Shown: piece by piece, positions 22,316 through 33,904 of the stretch
How the letters are laid out: every line of letters begins with the position of its first letter
Numbering within the stretch: position 1 is the first letter of the stretch
The notes under the pieces: model-generated
The model's database searches: none
The model's input: the letters and a program-made list of their open reading frames with translations, nothing else
What the model was told of the DNA's origin: nothing
Source: Cyprinodon diabolis
Lineage: Eukaryota; Chordata; Actinopteri; Cyprinodontiformes; Cyprinodontidae
DNA: 64,000 nucleotides
Assembly: GCA_030533445.1 (NCBI GenBank)
Contig: CM060064.1
Coordinates: 42,688,787-42,752,786, forward strand
Direction: 5' to 3'
Program-made: the position numbers and the translations under genes

Positions 22316-25300
22316 CTAATTAAAAGTTAAAGCCTTCTTCTCACAGATCCAGGCGTTCTTCTCATCACAGCTAACTGATCTCCATCCTCTGCCTTGGAGA
22401 ACAGTCACACACTGACCATCAGTTGCATTTTGTTTTATCCAGCTCCTGAAGAGAAACATCAGGTAGATATAAAATTAATACATTTTATAGAATTCATAGA
22501 ATAGGAAAGTTTGTGTCTCTCACGTATTGATCAGTTCAGCCCCGTTGATCCATTTCCATTTTCCTTGATCAGCTCTCAGACCAATCCAGTATCCCTTAAT
22601 GTTCTTTGTAGCAGGACTAAATTTGTTGTTTATCTCATTCTATGTTTGACATGACAATAACATAGAGAGGGATTTAAAAACAGCACATATATGATTAACA
22701 GTTTTTTTCCATAAAATTTTGTTCAATTTAACACAAGCTGTTTACCTTTTCCACATCGTTTTCTACAACAGGCAGATCTGAAACCTTTCCTCTACAGTCT
22801 TCTTGTGCTTCAGTCCAGTTTTTTCGTTTATTTACCGATGCATCTATATATGCATAGCAGTTGGTTTGGAAATGGTTCCAGCATTTTTGACATGGCGAAC
22901 ACGTTCTGCCTTAAACAGCAGAGATAAATAAGAACATGGTTAGCAGCAAAATGTTATTATTGTCTGTTGGTTTTAGATATCAGGAGATCTATTCTTACCG
23001 TTTTTCTCTTTAGGACAGTATTTATCAATGCTCCACTGAGCTCTGCTGACATTAAGCTCATTCTGAGTTCCCTTCAGCTTTTCTATTTGTTCCTTCAGGG
23101 TTTCCTTCTCTCCCTCAAACTCATGGTTTTGTTTTTTCACTTGATGAAGTTCTCTCATTAGATTACTGTGAACTAAAACAATGAAAAAAAAACATTAATG
23201 GCACTGAAGCACTTTATCTGTTATCCTTTTTGTCCTCAGTTTTGTAACCTAAATACATTTGAATTGATAACTTGATGTGCAAATATAAGAACAATAAATC
23301 AATCTGCAGAAAACATTTTGAAGCTTATTTTCAAATTGAAAAAAGTATATGGTCTGATTCTACAACGATGAAATAAGAAAATTTATTCACCTAATTTATT
23401 TCAGAAAAACAATCAGACATTAAGAAGTTATGCTTACGGTATTGGCATTCCAGAAAATAAACACTATAAAAAGACAATAGGTCTTTAAAAGGAAGCTTGT
23501 TGAAATTAAAATCCTCTGAGAACATTTCAACATATTCTTCAAAATTCTATTTAATTCAAAACAGCTTATTTACATAGCGCCAATTCACAACACACGTCAT
23601 CTCAATGTTTTTTACAGAGACAACACTGTCAGATTGGTTAAGAAAACCACTTGCATCCAGTCATACGCCGTTTCTCAATTCACAAGAACGTGAGAACGGA
23701 CTCGTGTCCTCGCCAAGTATGTTCTTAAGAAGAACACAGGAAAGTCTGGACTCATGAAGAACGGGAGCAGGCAGCATAGAAATGGGTCAGTTGGAATATA
23801 AGCGTACTGATGCATGCTGGGACAGCTGTCCATCTTGTTCAGGAAAGACACAGCCAGACAGACAAGGTCCGAGCCATCTCACCCAGTCATAGTAGAAAAA
23901 ACAGGACTACACTGGCAACAGGCCAAACCCCAACATCTATAAACAGAGATGTCGATAGCAGCAGCACAGCTGATATTTCAATCCAGGATGAGGTCACAGT
24001 TAAACATCAACAGACCAGGTGAAGCTACTATGACGACAAAAGGCAGAGAGAACATGAAGTTATGAGTGGAACTTAACAAACACCACAGAATGGGAGAAGA
24101 GAGACAGAATGAATCAAAACGAGGTAAAGTGGTCCCTATGTGATCCAGCATCCCAAACATATAGCAGCATAAATACAAAAAAAAGATCAGGATAACCTCA
24201 TTATTTTGGATGAGATATAGGAAAAGTAGAGCCAAATAAGAATGAAATAAACTAAGGAAAAATAAATGATCAAAGGAATGAAACAAGTGTGAATGATTGC
24301 TGTGACCTATATTAAAGTGACTTACTGTAGACATGCAGCGGGATAACTACCAACAGAATCAGCCAATAAACCGCTACTGGGAAAGCCTGAAACTTGTGAC
24401 CTGATAAAAAAAAGAAAAGTATTTTTGTTATTATTATTATTTTAGAAAAGGAAATACTGTCAGACTTACTACCAGTAACTGGATGGGTTTTCTAAACAAA
24501 AAAAATAACTTTAAGTTGTCCTATTCACATTTGAATTTCTAAGCCCAAAGCTTATCGTTACGACTTTGATATTCCACTTTGTTCATGTTTTACCTGGGGT
24601 AGCTCTCATGTTCATCCCAGCACCTGCTGCTACTTGAGGATAGTCCGATTCTGCAGTTTCCTCTGAAAGACAAGAGAATAAAATACAATGTCCTCTAAAC
24701 CAAAGGTCGTCTTCAAAAGAGCAGCAGTTAATAGCTGACTTTCCATTTTCTGGCTTTGATTAGGTTTGTTCATCTTTTGTGTTTCTGAATTAATTAAATG
24801 TTCATTGTTATTTCCAGGAAACAAATACCTCTAACTACGTGTTTACTCCCTCATAAACATATCTTCCTTCTACACTATATTGCCAAAAGTATTTGCTCAC
24901 CTGCCTTGACTCACATATGAGCTTAAGTGACATCCCGTTCCTAATCCATAGGGTTCAATATGACGTCGGTCCACCCTTTGCAGCTAGAACAGCTTCAACT
25001 CTTCTGGGAAGGCTGTCCACAAGGTTTAGGAGTGTGTTTATGGGAATTTTTGACCATTCTTCCAGAAGCGCATTTGTGAGGTCGCACACTGATGTTGGAC
25101 GAGAAGGCCTGGCTCTCAGTCTCCGCTCTAATTCATCCCAAAGGTGTTCTATCGGGTTGAGGTCAGGACTCTGTGCAGGCCAGTCAAGTTCATCCACACC
25201 AGACTCTGTCATCCATGTCTTTATGGACCTTGCTTTGTGCACTGGTGCACAGTCATGTTGGAAGAGGAAGGGGCCAGCTCCAAACTGTTCCCACAAAGTT

Positions 25301-26359
25301 GGGAGCATGGAATTGTCCAAAATGTCTTGGTATGCTGAAGCATTCAGAGTTCCTTTCACTGGAACTAAGGGGCCAAGCCCAGCTCCTGAAAAACAACCCC
25401 ACACCATAATCCCCCCTCCACCAAACTTTACACTTGGCACAATGCAGTCAGACAAGTACCGTTCTCCTGGCAACCGCCAAACCCAGACCCGTCCATCAGA
25501 TTGCCAGATGGAGAAGCGCGATTCGTCACTCCAGAGAACGCGTCTCCACTGCTCTAGAGTCCAGTGGCGGCGTGCTTTACACCACCGCATCCGACGCTTT
25601 GCATTGCACTTGGTTATGTATGGCTTGGATGCAGCTGCTCGACCATGGAAACCCATTCCATGAAGCTCTCTGCGCACTGTTCTTGAGCTAATCTGAAGGC
25701 CACATGAAGTTTGGAGGTCTGTAGTGATTGACTCTGCAGAAAGTTGGCGACCTCTTCGCACTATGCGCTTCAGCATCCGCTGACCCCGCTCCGTCAGTTT
25801 ACGTGGCCTACCACTTCGTGGCTGAGTTGCTGTCGTTCCCAAACACTTCCATTTTCTTATAATACAGCTGACAGTTGACTGTGGAATATTTAGGAGCGAG
25901 GAAATTTCACGACTGGATTTGTTGCACAGGTGGCATCCTATCACAGTTCCACGCTGGAATTCACTGAGCTCCTGAGAGCGACCCATTCTTTCACAAATGT
26001 TTGTAAAAACAGTCTGCATGCCTAGGTGCTTGAATTTATACACCTGTGGCCATGGAAGTGATTGGAACACCTGATTCCAATAATTTGGATGGGTGAGCAA
26101 ATACTTTTGGCAATATAGTGTATGTTCATTAAAACACAAACATGGTTTTACTTGTATGGTGAAAAAATTCTAACGCTTCATAAATTGTAGTTTAAACAGA
26201 TTACAAATACAAGGATCAAGTAAGATAATTATAATTATTATAAAATATTCGGAATATACTGTAACTAAAAACAAAAGCCTTAACATGCCTCTTACCTCCA
26301 GACAAATAAAGATTTGGGTTCTCAGATGCACCATGCAGACTTTGAGCTTTTCTGTCCAT
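22316..26359 (-). CDS. Gene B: ITIM-bearing C-type lectin-like receptor
   Basis: Seven coding exons (high to low): 26359-26296, 24662-24594, 24400-24326, 23172-22999, 22909-22746, 22639-22524, 22445-22316. Total 792 bp, 263 aa, all borders AG/GT and in phase. Start [15 protein letters not shown]; tail motif SDYPQV (Tyr29) fits the ITIM consensus. The TM exon is only 75 bp and unrelated in sequence to those of A, C and D ([19 protein letters not shown], about residues 51-69). The 58-residue stalk is close to that of gene A ([18 protein letters not shown], then [11 protein letters not shown]). The CTLD runs from Cys131 to about 257 with [34 protein letters not shown] and [11 protein letters not shown]. 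The usual Gly before Trp in KGW is Cys here, giving an extra unpaired cysteine. EPN/QPD and WND are absent. Exon 1 and exon 2 are separated by a Tc1 element. Confidence 0.85.
23667..23870 (+). repeat. MITE-like repeat (GTTTCTCAATT type)
   Basis: Begins CGCCGTTTCTCAATTCACAA, with GTGAGAACGGACTCGTGTCC and GCATGCTGGGACAGCTGTC. It is related, in opposite orientation, to 27020-27315, which ends TTGAGAAACAGCC. I recognise the terminal phrase as belonging to a common fish MITE. It lies in the stalk/TM intron of gene B. Confidence 0.5.
24873..26120 (-). mobile_element. Tc1-like DNA transposon in intron 1 of gene B
   Basis: 1248 bp between TA dinucleotides at 24871-24872 and 26121-26122. Terminal inverted repeats of about 29 bp read CACTATATTGCCAAAAGTAT at both ends. 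Short arms distinguish it from the long-arm element at 19272. It sits in the same orientation as gene B, between its first two coding exons, and is removed with the intron. The short equivalent intron of gene A (10591-10827) has no such element. Confidence 0.92.
24955..25986 (-). CDS. Tc1-like transposase
   Basis: 343 codons from the Met of [18 protein letters not shown]. Longer in-frame Mets up to 26139 would begin outside the element and are rejected. HTH regions ([20 protein letters not shown]), a GRPRK linker and the DNA-binding second half are followed by a complete DD34E triad: [16 protein letters not shown] and, after 34 residues, NPIEHLW. It ends [11 protein letters not shown], as is usual. 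The sequence shows no stop or frameshift, so the copy may be active. It belongs to a different Tc1 subfamily from the one at 19591. Confidence 0.92.
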   Translation of the reverse strand: MGRSQELSEFQRGTVIGCHLCNKSSREISSLLNIPQSTVSCIIRKWKCLGTTATQPRSGRPRKLTERGQRMLKRIVRRGRQLSAESITTDLQTSCGLQISSRTVRRELHGMGFHGRAAASKPYITKCNAKRRMRWCKARRHWTLEQWRRVLWSDESRFSIWQSDGRVWVWRLPGERYLSDCIVPSVKFGGGGIMVWGCFSGAGLGPLVPVKGTLNASAYQDILDNSMLPTLWEQFGAGPFLFQHDCAPVHKARSIKTWMTESGVDELDWPAQSPDLNPIEHLWDELERRLRARPSRPTSVCDLTNALLEEWSKIPINTLLNLVDSLPRRVEAVLAAKGGPTSY

Positions 26360-26490
26360 TCTGTAAAAGTTTCAACACATCATATGAGGACTGAAGGTAA
26401 CTGTCAAAGATAACAACCTCAGACTTTCTACCCTTAAAAGGACTGTTAAGTTCTGCTTTTATGACGTGTTAAAGTCTTAAGTTACCAACC
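26360..26490 (-). promoter_or_regulatory. Putative promoter of gene B
   Basis: The minus strand carries ACGTCATAAAAGCAGAAC (about 26465-26448), also kept upstream of gene A with two changes, followed by CAGTCCTTTTAAGGG. The CRE half site ACGTCA and the shared spacing to the start codon suggest a core or proximal promoter. Inference only. Confidence 0.35.
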
Positions 26491-27810
26491 TGTTATTCAA
26501 GGAGCTACAGTTCACTTTCCTGATTCTCAACAAGAAAAGTTTTTTTTTTCTGTTGAGACAAAAAAACAACAACCTTAATAATAAAGGCTTTAGTTTTAAA
26601 GTGATCATACAGAAACTTATAAAGATTCTTTAAACCAGGAAGTTAACGTATGTTTGGTTTTAAGTTCCTTTTTTTTTAATCTTACTTTATTAAGTGTGTC
26701 ATCCATGATGCTGAGGCAAACATTTTAGATTTGCAGGAAAAATACTTTTGTAATTCAAAAATGTTCTAATAGAAATGTTTAAAACACTTTAACCCACAGA
26801 GCATCAGGGATGTATTTACATTTCTTAACGTTTTTCGCATTTTGTCCTGATAGCCTTATTTGAAAATGGTCTGTTTGTTTTTAAAACACCTAAAGTAGAT
26901 TTTTTTTTTTTTTTGCACATCAGTTTTGATAGATATTGTGTTGAAGCACTTTCAGGTAGTAAAAACATCCTCAACTCCTCTTAAGTATGTCTCATTACAT
27001 TGGGGTTTTGGTGTGCCAATGTAAGGGGATATTCAGGTAACTTTTAACTCAATACTCTAAGCTCTGTGAGCGCTCCATTGGAAACTATTGCTGCCGCAGT
27101 GCATTCTGGGATAGCTGTCAAACTCAAGAACGGACAAGTCTGCTCTGATATATACTCGGTAAATAGGGAGGGAGGATAACAACATCCGGGGACTTTGCCC
27201 GTTCTCCTTCTTGTGTTCTTGTGAACTGGAACATCACTAGTGCTGAGGCTGATGACGTTTCACGAGTAAACGAGCACATTAGAACGCACAACTACAAATA
27301 TTGAGAAACAGCCTATGTCCCTCACCTCCCCTAGAACATATCCAAACTTCTCCCAGAGTTTGTGGTTAAAGAAATATCACAGTATGTTTGGAACCGATGG
27401 GTCTGACCAGCATCCTCCCCCTCCATCGTAGCTAACCCACCGCCAGGTAGCTGTCAGTGAGCTTTCTAGCCCTCTCTTTGCCTCAATGTTCAAGTTATGT
27501 GGCCACAGTTTAGAAAAAAACTACAACAATGATAATGAATTAGGGTGTCCTGATGCCAAGAGCAGATATGGACACCCTTATGCTTGAATATGGTGTTTGT
27601 TATGGACAGTCCATGATTAGCACAGAAGTCCAACAGCAGCACGGTGTTTTTTTGCATTCAGCTTTAACGAAATATCACTGAAAAAAGAAAATTCAGAACC
27701 AGTAAAGCAATTATTGCATTGCTGATGTCACCAGTTTTGTGGGAACGTAAATCATTTAATATACATCATAATTTATAGCTGAAACGTTTTCAAGCTCACT
27801 GGTTCAGTGA
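26491..27810. other. Intergenic DNA with one MITE-like repeat
   Basis: Mostly AT-rich DNA without exons. At 27020-27315 lies a copy of the repeat also seen inverted at 23667 (GCATTCTGGGATAGCTGTCA, GTGTTCTTGTGAACTGGAAC, ending TTGAGAAACAGCC). Nothing else was recognised. Confidence 0.45.
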
Positions 27811-28658
27811 AGATATTTATAGTACATATAAAGAGAGTAAATATAAAAGATAAAATTAATACACAAGAGCATCTCCATTTTCTAACATAACTGGTTTTTG
27901 TTTCCATTCTTCAGTCTAGATATTGGGTTTTACCATAAGTAAGAATTTATAAAGATTTAACGTGCACATATTAATGTTTTTTTTAACCATTGAAACTATA
28001 CTCAAAACTCAGAAGAATGTGTTAACATACTGAAATAAATTTGAAAGAATCTTTGGTAAATGTGAGCAAGTGCATCGTTTGACAGATGGAAAAAAAAAAT
28101 GTTTATTCAGTCTGTGTGATAAAAACAGCAAATATTTATTGACTCAAACACAATTTTACAACAATTGTTCTTTAAAACCTGTAATATTGTTAGTATTACA
28201 CATTGGTGCATTTAAAATAGACTCATGTTATATACAGAATGGCATCCGAATTTCTCCACAAACGTTTATGGCAGCAGCCTATAACAATCTTTAACCCTTT
28301 ATTAACTGAAAGCTCAGAAGCATCATACCAACCATTCCAAGGAGAAAGTAAACTCACCCTCCCATCATACTGCAAGCTGTGGGTCGGGAATTTTCTAAAC
28401 GTTGTTATTATAAACAGGGTTATTTTTGCAACTATATAAATTCAGGGCCTGGTTTAGTTGGTGAGTTACATTTACCAGTATTGTTATGTAATTCAAGCGG
28501 CAGTACAATATTTGAGTTGCCAAGCATTTCAAGATGGCATCACATGTTAAAAGCACAGAGAGGATGTAAAATACAGTTTAACTTTATGTTCATCATTATA
28601 TGATGTGTGGAAAAACAAACATTTACAGGTTGTTGTTTTTATTTACTTTAAATGTGAC
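27811..28658 (-). repeat. 3' flank of gene C
   Basis: 27811-28262 is duplicated at 16190-16703; from 28263 to the stop codon the sequence is unique in the window. A minus-strand AATAAA at 28643-28638, just past the stop of gene C, is a possible poly(A) signal. Confidence 0.7.
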
Positions 28659-31600
28659 CTAATCAACACTTAAAGCCTTCTTCTCACAGATCCAGGCGTT
28701 CTTCTTCTTACAGCTAACTGATCTCCATTGTTCGTCTTGGAGAGCAGTTACACACTGACCATCAGTTGCTTTCCCTTCTATCCAGTCCCTGAAGAAAAAC
28801 ATCAGTTAGATATTAATTTACTTATTTTACCATTAAAAGGATAAAAAGTATGCATCTCTCACTGATTGTTTAGTTCAGTTCCATCAATCCATTTCCATTT
28901 TCCTTGATCAGCTATCAGGCCAATCCAGTATCCTTTAATCCCCTCTTCTTTAGGACTGATCCCATTAATATGACCCTAATATCAACATCACAATAATAAA
29001 TAGAGACATTTAAAAATTGTACAAACATAATCAGCAGTTTGTATATTAATTTATAGATTCAGGTTATACAGGTTTTTTACCTTTTCCCCTTCATTTGCTG
29101 CAACAGTTAGATCTGAACCCTTTTCTCTACAGTCTTCTCGTGCTCCATCCCAGTTTCTCTGATTTACACCCTTTGCGTTATTATATGCATAGCAGCTGGT
29201 TGTGAAGGTACTCCAGCCTTTTTGACAAGGCTTACATTTTCTCTCTTAAACAACAAAGATCAATAAAACCATATTTAATGAAAACAGTTTTCTCTTGTTT
29301 TTACTGTAGATTTTAGGAGATCTATTCTTACCATTTGTTTCTTTAGGACAGTAGGAATCAATGCTCCACTGAGCTAGACTGACATTAAGCTCATTCTGAG
29401 TTTCCTTCAGGTTTTCTATTTGTTCCTTCATGGTGTTCTGCCGTCCTTCCAGCTCATCGGTTTGTCTCTTCAGATCCTGGGTTTTATTTTTTAGCTGTTC
29501 TTGTTCCATTGTCAGATTTCTGATTCTGGTTTCTAAGTCATTAAAGACTTGGTTCAGGTTTTCATTCTGGTACGTTAAGTTTTGGTTTTCTGATCTGAGT
29601 TTGTTGTTGAGGGCCGTTAAGTTCTTGTTTTCTGCCTTGTTTGCTCTCAGCTGGTTTATCTTCATGTCATGAAAAAAAACTGCAAAATAACAATGAAGAA
29701 CATTTTTTATCAAGTAGTTTAATGATTGTTTTTTTGAAGATTTAAACAGAGTTTAAACCTAATGACTTTTCAGGGTTAGGATTAGAAGAAAAAAATACAT
29801 TTAAAAGAAATCTAACTTCACAAAGATTGACTTTTATTTTCAAAAGTGCCTTAACATTGTTTAGCCAAACATTTCAATAAATAAATGCATTACCTTTTTC
29901 CATCATTTCTGTAACATTAATTTTGTTCAGAAAGTGTTTGTAAAATAATTTAAACTTATAAAGTTATTGATAGAATATAAATTGGTATTCCTCTATATAA
30001 CAGTACTTACAGTAAACAGTTGCTATGATTCCCAACACCAAAATGATGCTGAAAGTCACCAAAAAACAAGTCAGCATCTGACAGCGGCCATGTTTTCTTC
30101 CAGCTTTCTTCTCTGATAAAATTCCTGCTGTAGTAAAACAAGGAATATGATTAAATATCGTTATTAAGCAAAGTTTATTCATCACAAAACAAGCTTAAAA
30201 TCAATGGAAATTCAAAATTAAGCACGAAACAAATAAAATAGTAAATTAATTTCTTCCTAAAGATTGTTTTCCCTTTTATGCTGTCTGAGTTAAATTGTTC
30301 TCAGCAGAATGTTCTATGTGGTCCGTTTTATCCTCTTAGTGTAAAGGTTGGGCTCACACTCCTAGCTGAATGGCTATTTAGAGTAAACAGTGAACCCAAC
30401 AGTTGTGTTTGTGGACAGTGGAAGGAAGCCAGAGAGATTCTGTTCATGCATGAGGACAACATGCAGTCTTTGTACGGAACACCCAGAGATTCAAGCCCAG
30501 GAAATTTGCTTTAATTGTTTCTTCACTGTGCAGCCGATCAAGCTAAAATATGTAAATGTTATTTAATGATTATGCAGCACGTTTCTAGAAGAATACTTTT
30601 GAAGTCTTTAACAGGTCACAGCAATTAATATATGTTGAACCCTGATTACCTTAAATCCTCTAATATTGGCCTGTATTCCATTAGCAGCCGGGTCTCTAAT
30701 AATGGCCCGACTCGTATACAGGCTATAAATAGAACCAACTATGTTTCTGGGCAGTCCTCAACAACTTGTGATAGTAACATACAAGTACCACGGAGGGGCA
30801 ACATTTGCTAACGAATCCAATCCAATAGCATGGAAAGTACCATCCTTACACAGAGATCGTAGTGGCCTTACACAATCGTTCTGATCTAAGAGACAAATGT
30901 GATTACCGTTGAAATGACAGAATTTCATTGGCCTTCGTTGTTATGAATTTCCATTGAAATGTATGATACTGGTAGCCTACTTCCAATTAGCCTGCCTCAA
31001 ATAAAATGTCGCTGTGATGGCAGAACAGTTTCCATTAATAAAAAAAAAAAACTTTGTTTCGCAAGTCAGTTTGGCCAAGATTGCATTCTGTGTCTTTTTA
31101 TTCGTATTGCCGTGCAGAAAAATTGCAGCTGCTGGAAGATGAATAATGTTCTGTATACCGTTATGGTAACTGTACTCTTTCAATATATAAACCTAGTATT
31201 TTATAGGTTCAAAGAGACACAAAATCTAGTTTTTATTCATTCCACTGGTGGTCTGATTTGATCAAATAGAAATAGAGGCCAATAATGGCCTGGACAAAGA
31301 TGTTCCTGAGTGAAATAAAGGCCCCGGCCTATATTAGAGGATTTACGGTAAGTCTGAAACAGTTTGACCAACTTTGAACTAGAACAGTTATAGATGGATG
31401 TTAAACTCTACAATCAGAACATTTAGTTCATTTATTTATTTTATTTTATTTTAATTTTTTTTACAGTGTCCTGTCTGGCGATGTGGCAATAAGAATAATT
31501 GTCTTGATGCCAAAAAGAGCCCAACAGATTTTACTTTCACAAGTGGAGCAGTACAGCTATCACCATAGTGTTCCGCTTATTATTATAATTATGCAGGGAG

Positions 31601-32888
31601 TTTTACAGATTATATGGACACTGCAATGTAAACAGAGCAGAAGAGGAAAAACAGAAAAATAAGGAGAAAAGATTGAATAAAGAGGAGATAGAAAGGAGAT
31701 AATGATAAAACATTTTCAGTCTGCTTCATCACCTGCAACGAGATGTAAAAAGAACAGCACAACCAACAGACATGGTACGAGACATACAATAAAGTAACAC
31801 CTTGAAACTATTGCTGAAGTAGTATTATTTAATCTGACATGTACTTTGTGTTACCTGAAGATAAGAATGTGACAAAGAACATTTAGTTTAAAACCTCATT
31901 CAAATTGTTTTACGACATACCTTTTGAGCAAGAAGTCTGCTGAGTTGGATCGTTTTGCAACTTTACTTCATCATAAATAGTTTCTTCCCCCTTTGCAGCT
32001 GAAATACAAAAAGCATCCTTAGTGTGAGGCATTAACTTTGAGTCAATGTGTCGATGAACTCAGCAGGTTTTCGTTAAATAGAAAACTTTGCACTGGTATG
32101 ACTGGATGATCTGGTTGAATTGTGTCTGTAAACAATGACGCGTTGTTAATTGGTTCTATGTAAATAAACTGAATAAAATTTAATTTAAATCATTAAAATA
32201 CTGTATATATGCTTATGAATCAATTGTTTCTGTTTTATTTTGGATTGTTTCTGATAGTGGGAAAGAGAAGCAACAGAAGAACTTTAAGCTGAGCTCTTAG
32301 GGTTTTAATTTGCTGGATGTGTGAGAATCTACACCAGCACCACTGCTAGCTGTATATTCTTTGTATTCTTCAGCATTTCTATCCTGCTGTAATATATTTA
32401 CAGGCTGAAAAGACATTTTGATATCAGGAGTAAAATCGTAAGATTGTGTTTATTACGGTCATGATCATCAGATTAATTGAATCAGAGAAATCAATAACCC
32501 TAAATGTTGTTCGAACACAGACTGTTCTTTGGTTTTAAGCTGACATTAAACACACCAATGGCTCTGTGTGGATTGCTGGGCAAATTTCAAACTCCTCAAT
32601 AAAGTTAAAATGATTAACTATATTCTCTAATGTTCACTATTTATGTTAGCATGTTTGATATTTTCTTCCCTCACCACTTATAATTAAGAACGATTCAGAG
32701 GATATCAGTAAAATCGATCCACATTGCAAATAAAGATTACCTCATAAACACAGAAACTGACGGAAGTTTTATCAGTTGAATATTTTTTTATGCAATGCAA
32801 AACAAGAGATTTTAAACTTACATTTTGATTGTTGTGGTTTCTTACTTTTGAACACCACTGAAGCATAGTGAATTTCCTCCTCTGACAT
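28659..32888 (-). CDS. Gene C: C-type lectin-like receptor with two tyrosine motifs and a long stalk
   Basis: Seven coding exons (high to low): 32888-32846, 31998-31921, 30127-30011, 29679-29332, 29244-29081, 28975-28863, 28788-28659. Total 993 bp, 330 aa, all AG/GT and in phase. Start MSEEEIHYASVVFK; an in-frame Met at 33005 would add 39 residues not shared by paralogues and is taken as 5' UTR. Tail motifs: IHYASV (Tyr8, canonical ITIM) and TIYDEV (Tyr23, ITIM-like). The uncharged TM at about 59-79 (LTCFLVTFSIILVLGIIATV) follows a basic stretch. The 116-residue stalk exon is heptad-rich with NLT, NKT and NVS glycosylation sequons. The CTLD (Cys199 to about 324) has [27 protein letters not shown] and [12 protein letters not shown], and no EPN/QPD or WND. 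Probable inhibitory leukocyte receptor. Confidence 0.87.
30649..31348. mobile_element. TA-duplicating MITE in a gene C intron
   Basis: 700 bp flanked by TA. Its ends are inverted repeats: left CCTTAAATCCTCTAATATTG, right (reverse complement) CCGTAAATCCTCTAATATAG, both continuing GCC. The paralogous intron of gene A (10001-10020, GAACCCTGATTATGTCTG) is the empty site with a single TA. The 100-codon open frame inside (30959-31261) has no transposase motif, so the element is non-autonomous. A Tc1/mariner-type or other TA-targeting transposase would be needed to move it. Confidence 0.85.
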
Positions 32889-33904
32889 CTTCAGGTTTAC
32901 TTTGAAGAATGACTTGACTGGAACCGGAACCACTTTAAAGTTATCTAACAGAGAAGATGGAAGTAATGTTATTTCTTTCCTTCTTCTGTTTTTGGCTGCA
33001 GACATTTACATGGAGTGACTTAAGATGACATAACTATTTTAGACACATCTCTGCCAATATCAACAAGGCTGAACAGATAATGGCTGCATGATTGGGCAGG
33101 ATTTTACAATAAAATGTTTCAATACAATTATTTCCTACCTCTAAAGTTATCAGGTCTCAGGAGAAAAGTAGCTCCAAGTTAAGCTTAAGTCCTACAAATT
33201 AACATATTAATAAGTCAGAGGGAATTGTCTATGAAACACTTTCTATAAATATAAAAGTCAGATCATCACCTTTCACTTGTATTGCAATATCCATCTCCTG
33301 TCAACATGCACGGGACATGGAGCTCCACTCATTTTATGAAAAATAAAGATCCCAGAAAGGTTTCTTTTATCCTTTCTTTTACTCTTTTAAATATTTCTAG
33401 ATTACAGCAAATTGAACCAAATTATTTGAGCCAGAAGGCAGAAGTTAAACAAGAAGAAGAAGTTATCAGAGTTGGGTTTCGTGAGCTTTTAAAGAACAGT
33501 CGAAGTTTACAAAACTTTCTTCGAGTTTTTCAAAGGTTTAAATTTAAAACATGATTGACTTTAATGCTTCTTAATTAATTTTTTCCAATTATACATTTTA
33601 GTCCAGTTACTTTAAAATGTAATATTCCTTATTAAATGTTAATGACAGTGGTTCAAAAAAACACATCAGTTACAGTATGAGGAGAAATAGGATTTTAGCC
33701 TAAAGATTTAATGAAGGAGAGAATTTCAAAATGTTGAGGCAGGAGGGTTTTATTATTTTTTCCTCAATATAATTTAGTAAATTTTTCTAACATTACCTTC
33801 TCCGCCACTGTTGTCCATCACTCACATCACTAAAATGGAAAATTTGTGGGCAGAATAATCAATAATAACATTTCTTTTCAGGTTTTAAAACATTATCTTT
33901 CTAC
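32889..33904. other. 5' region of gene C and intergenic DNA
   Basis: Up to about 33250 this matches the DNA upstream of gene E (to about 1330), so it probably includes the gene C promoter and 5' UTR. The rest is AT-rich with no recognised feature. A 90-codon frame at 33282-33554 lacks known motifs. Confidence 0.45.

Noticed and set aside
24893..25663. 256-codon plus-strand open frame
   Set aside because: It is the complement of the Tc1 transposase on the minus strand.
8207..32888. Charged TM residue pairing with an activating adaptor
   Set aside because: None of the four transmembrane segments contains Lys, Arg or Asp/Glu, so adaptor-dependent activating receptors are not supported.
32889..33005. 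N-terminal extension of gene C from an upstream in-frame ATG
   Set aside because: The 39 added residues are not shared by genes D or E (in E the matching stretch is not open), whereas the MxEEE start is shared by C, D and E.
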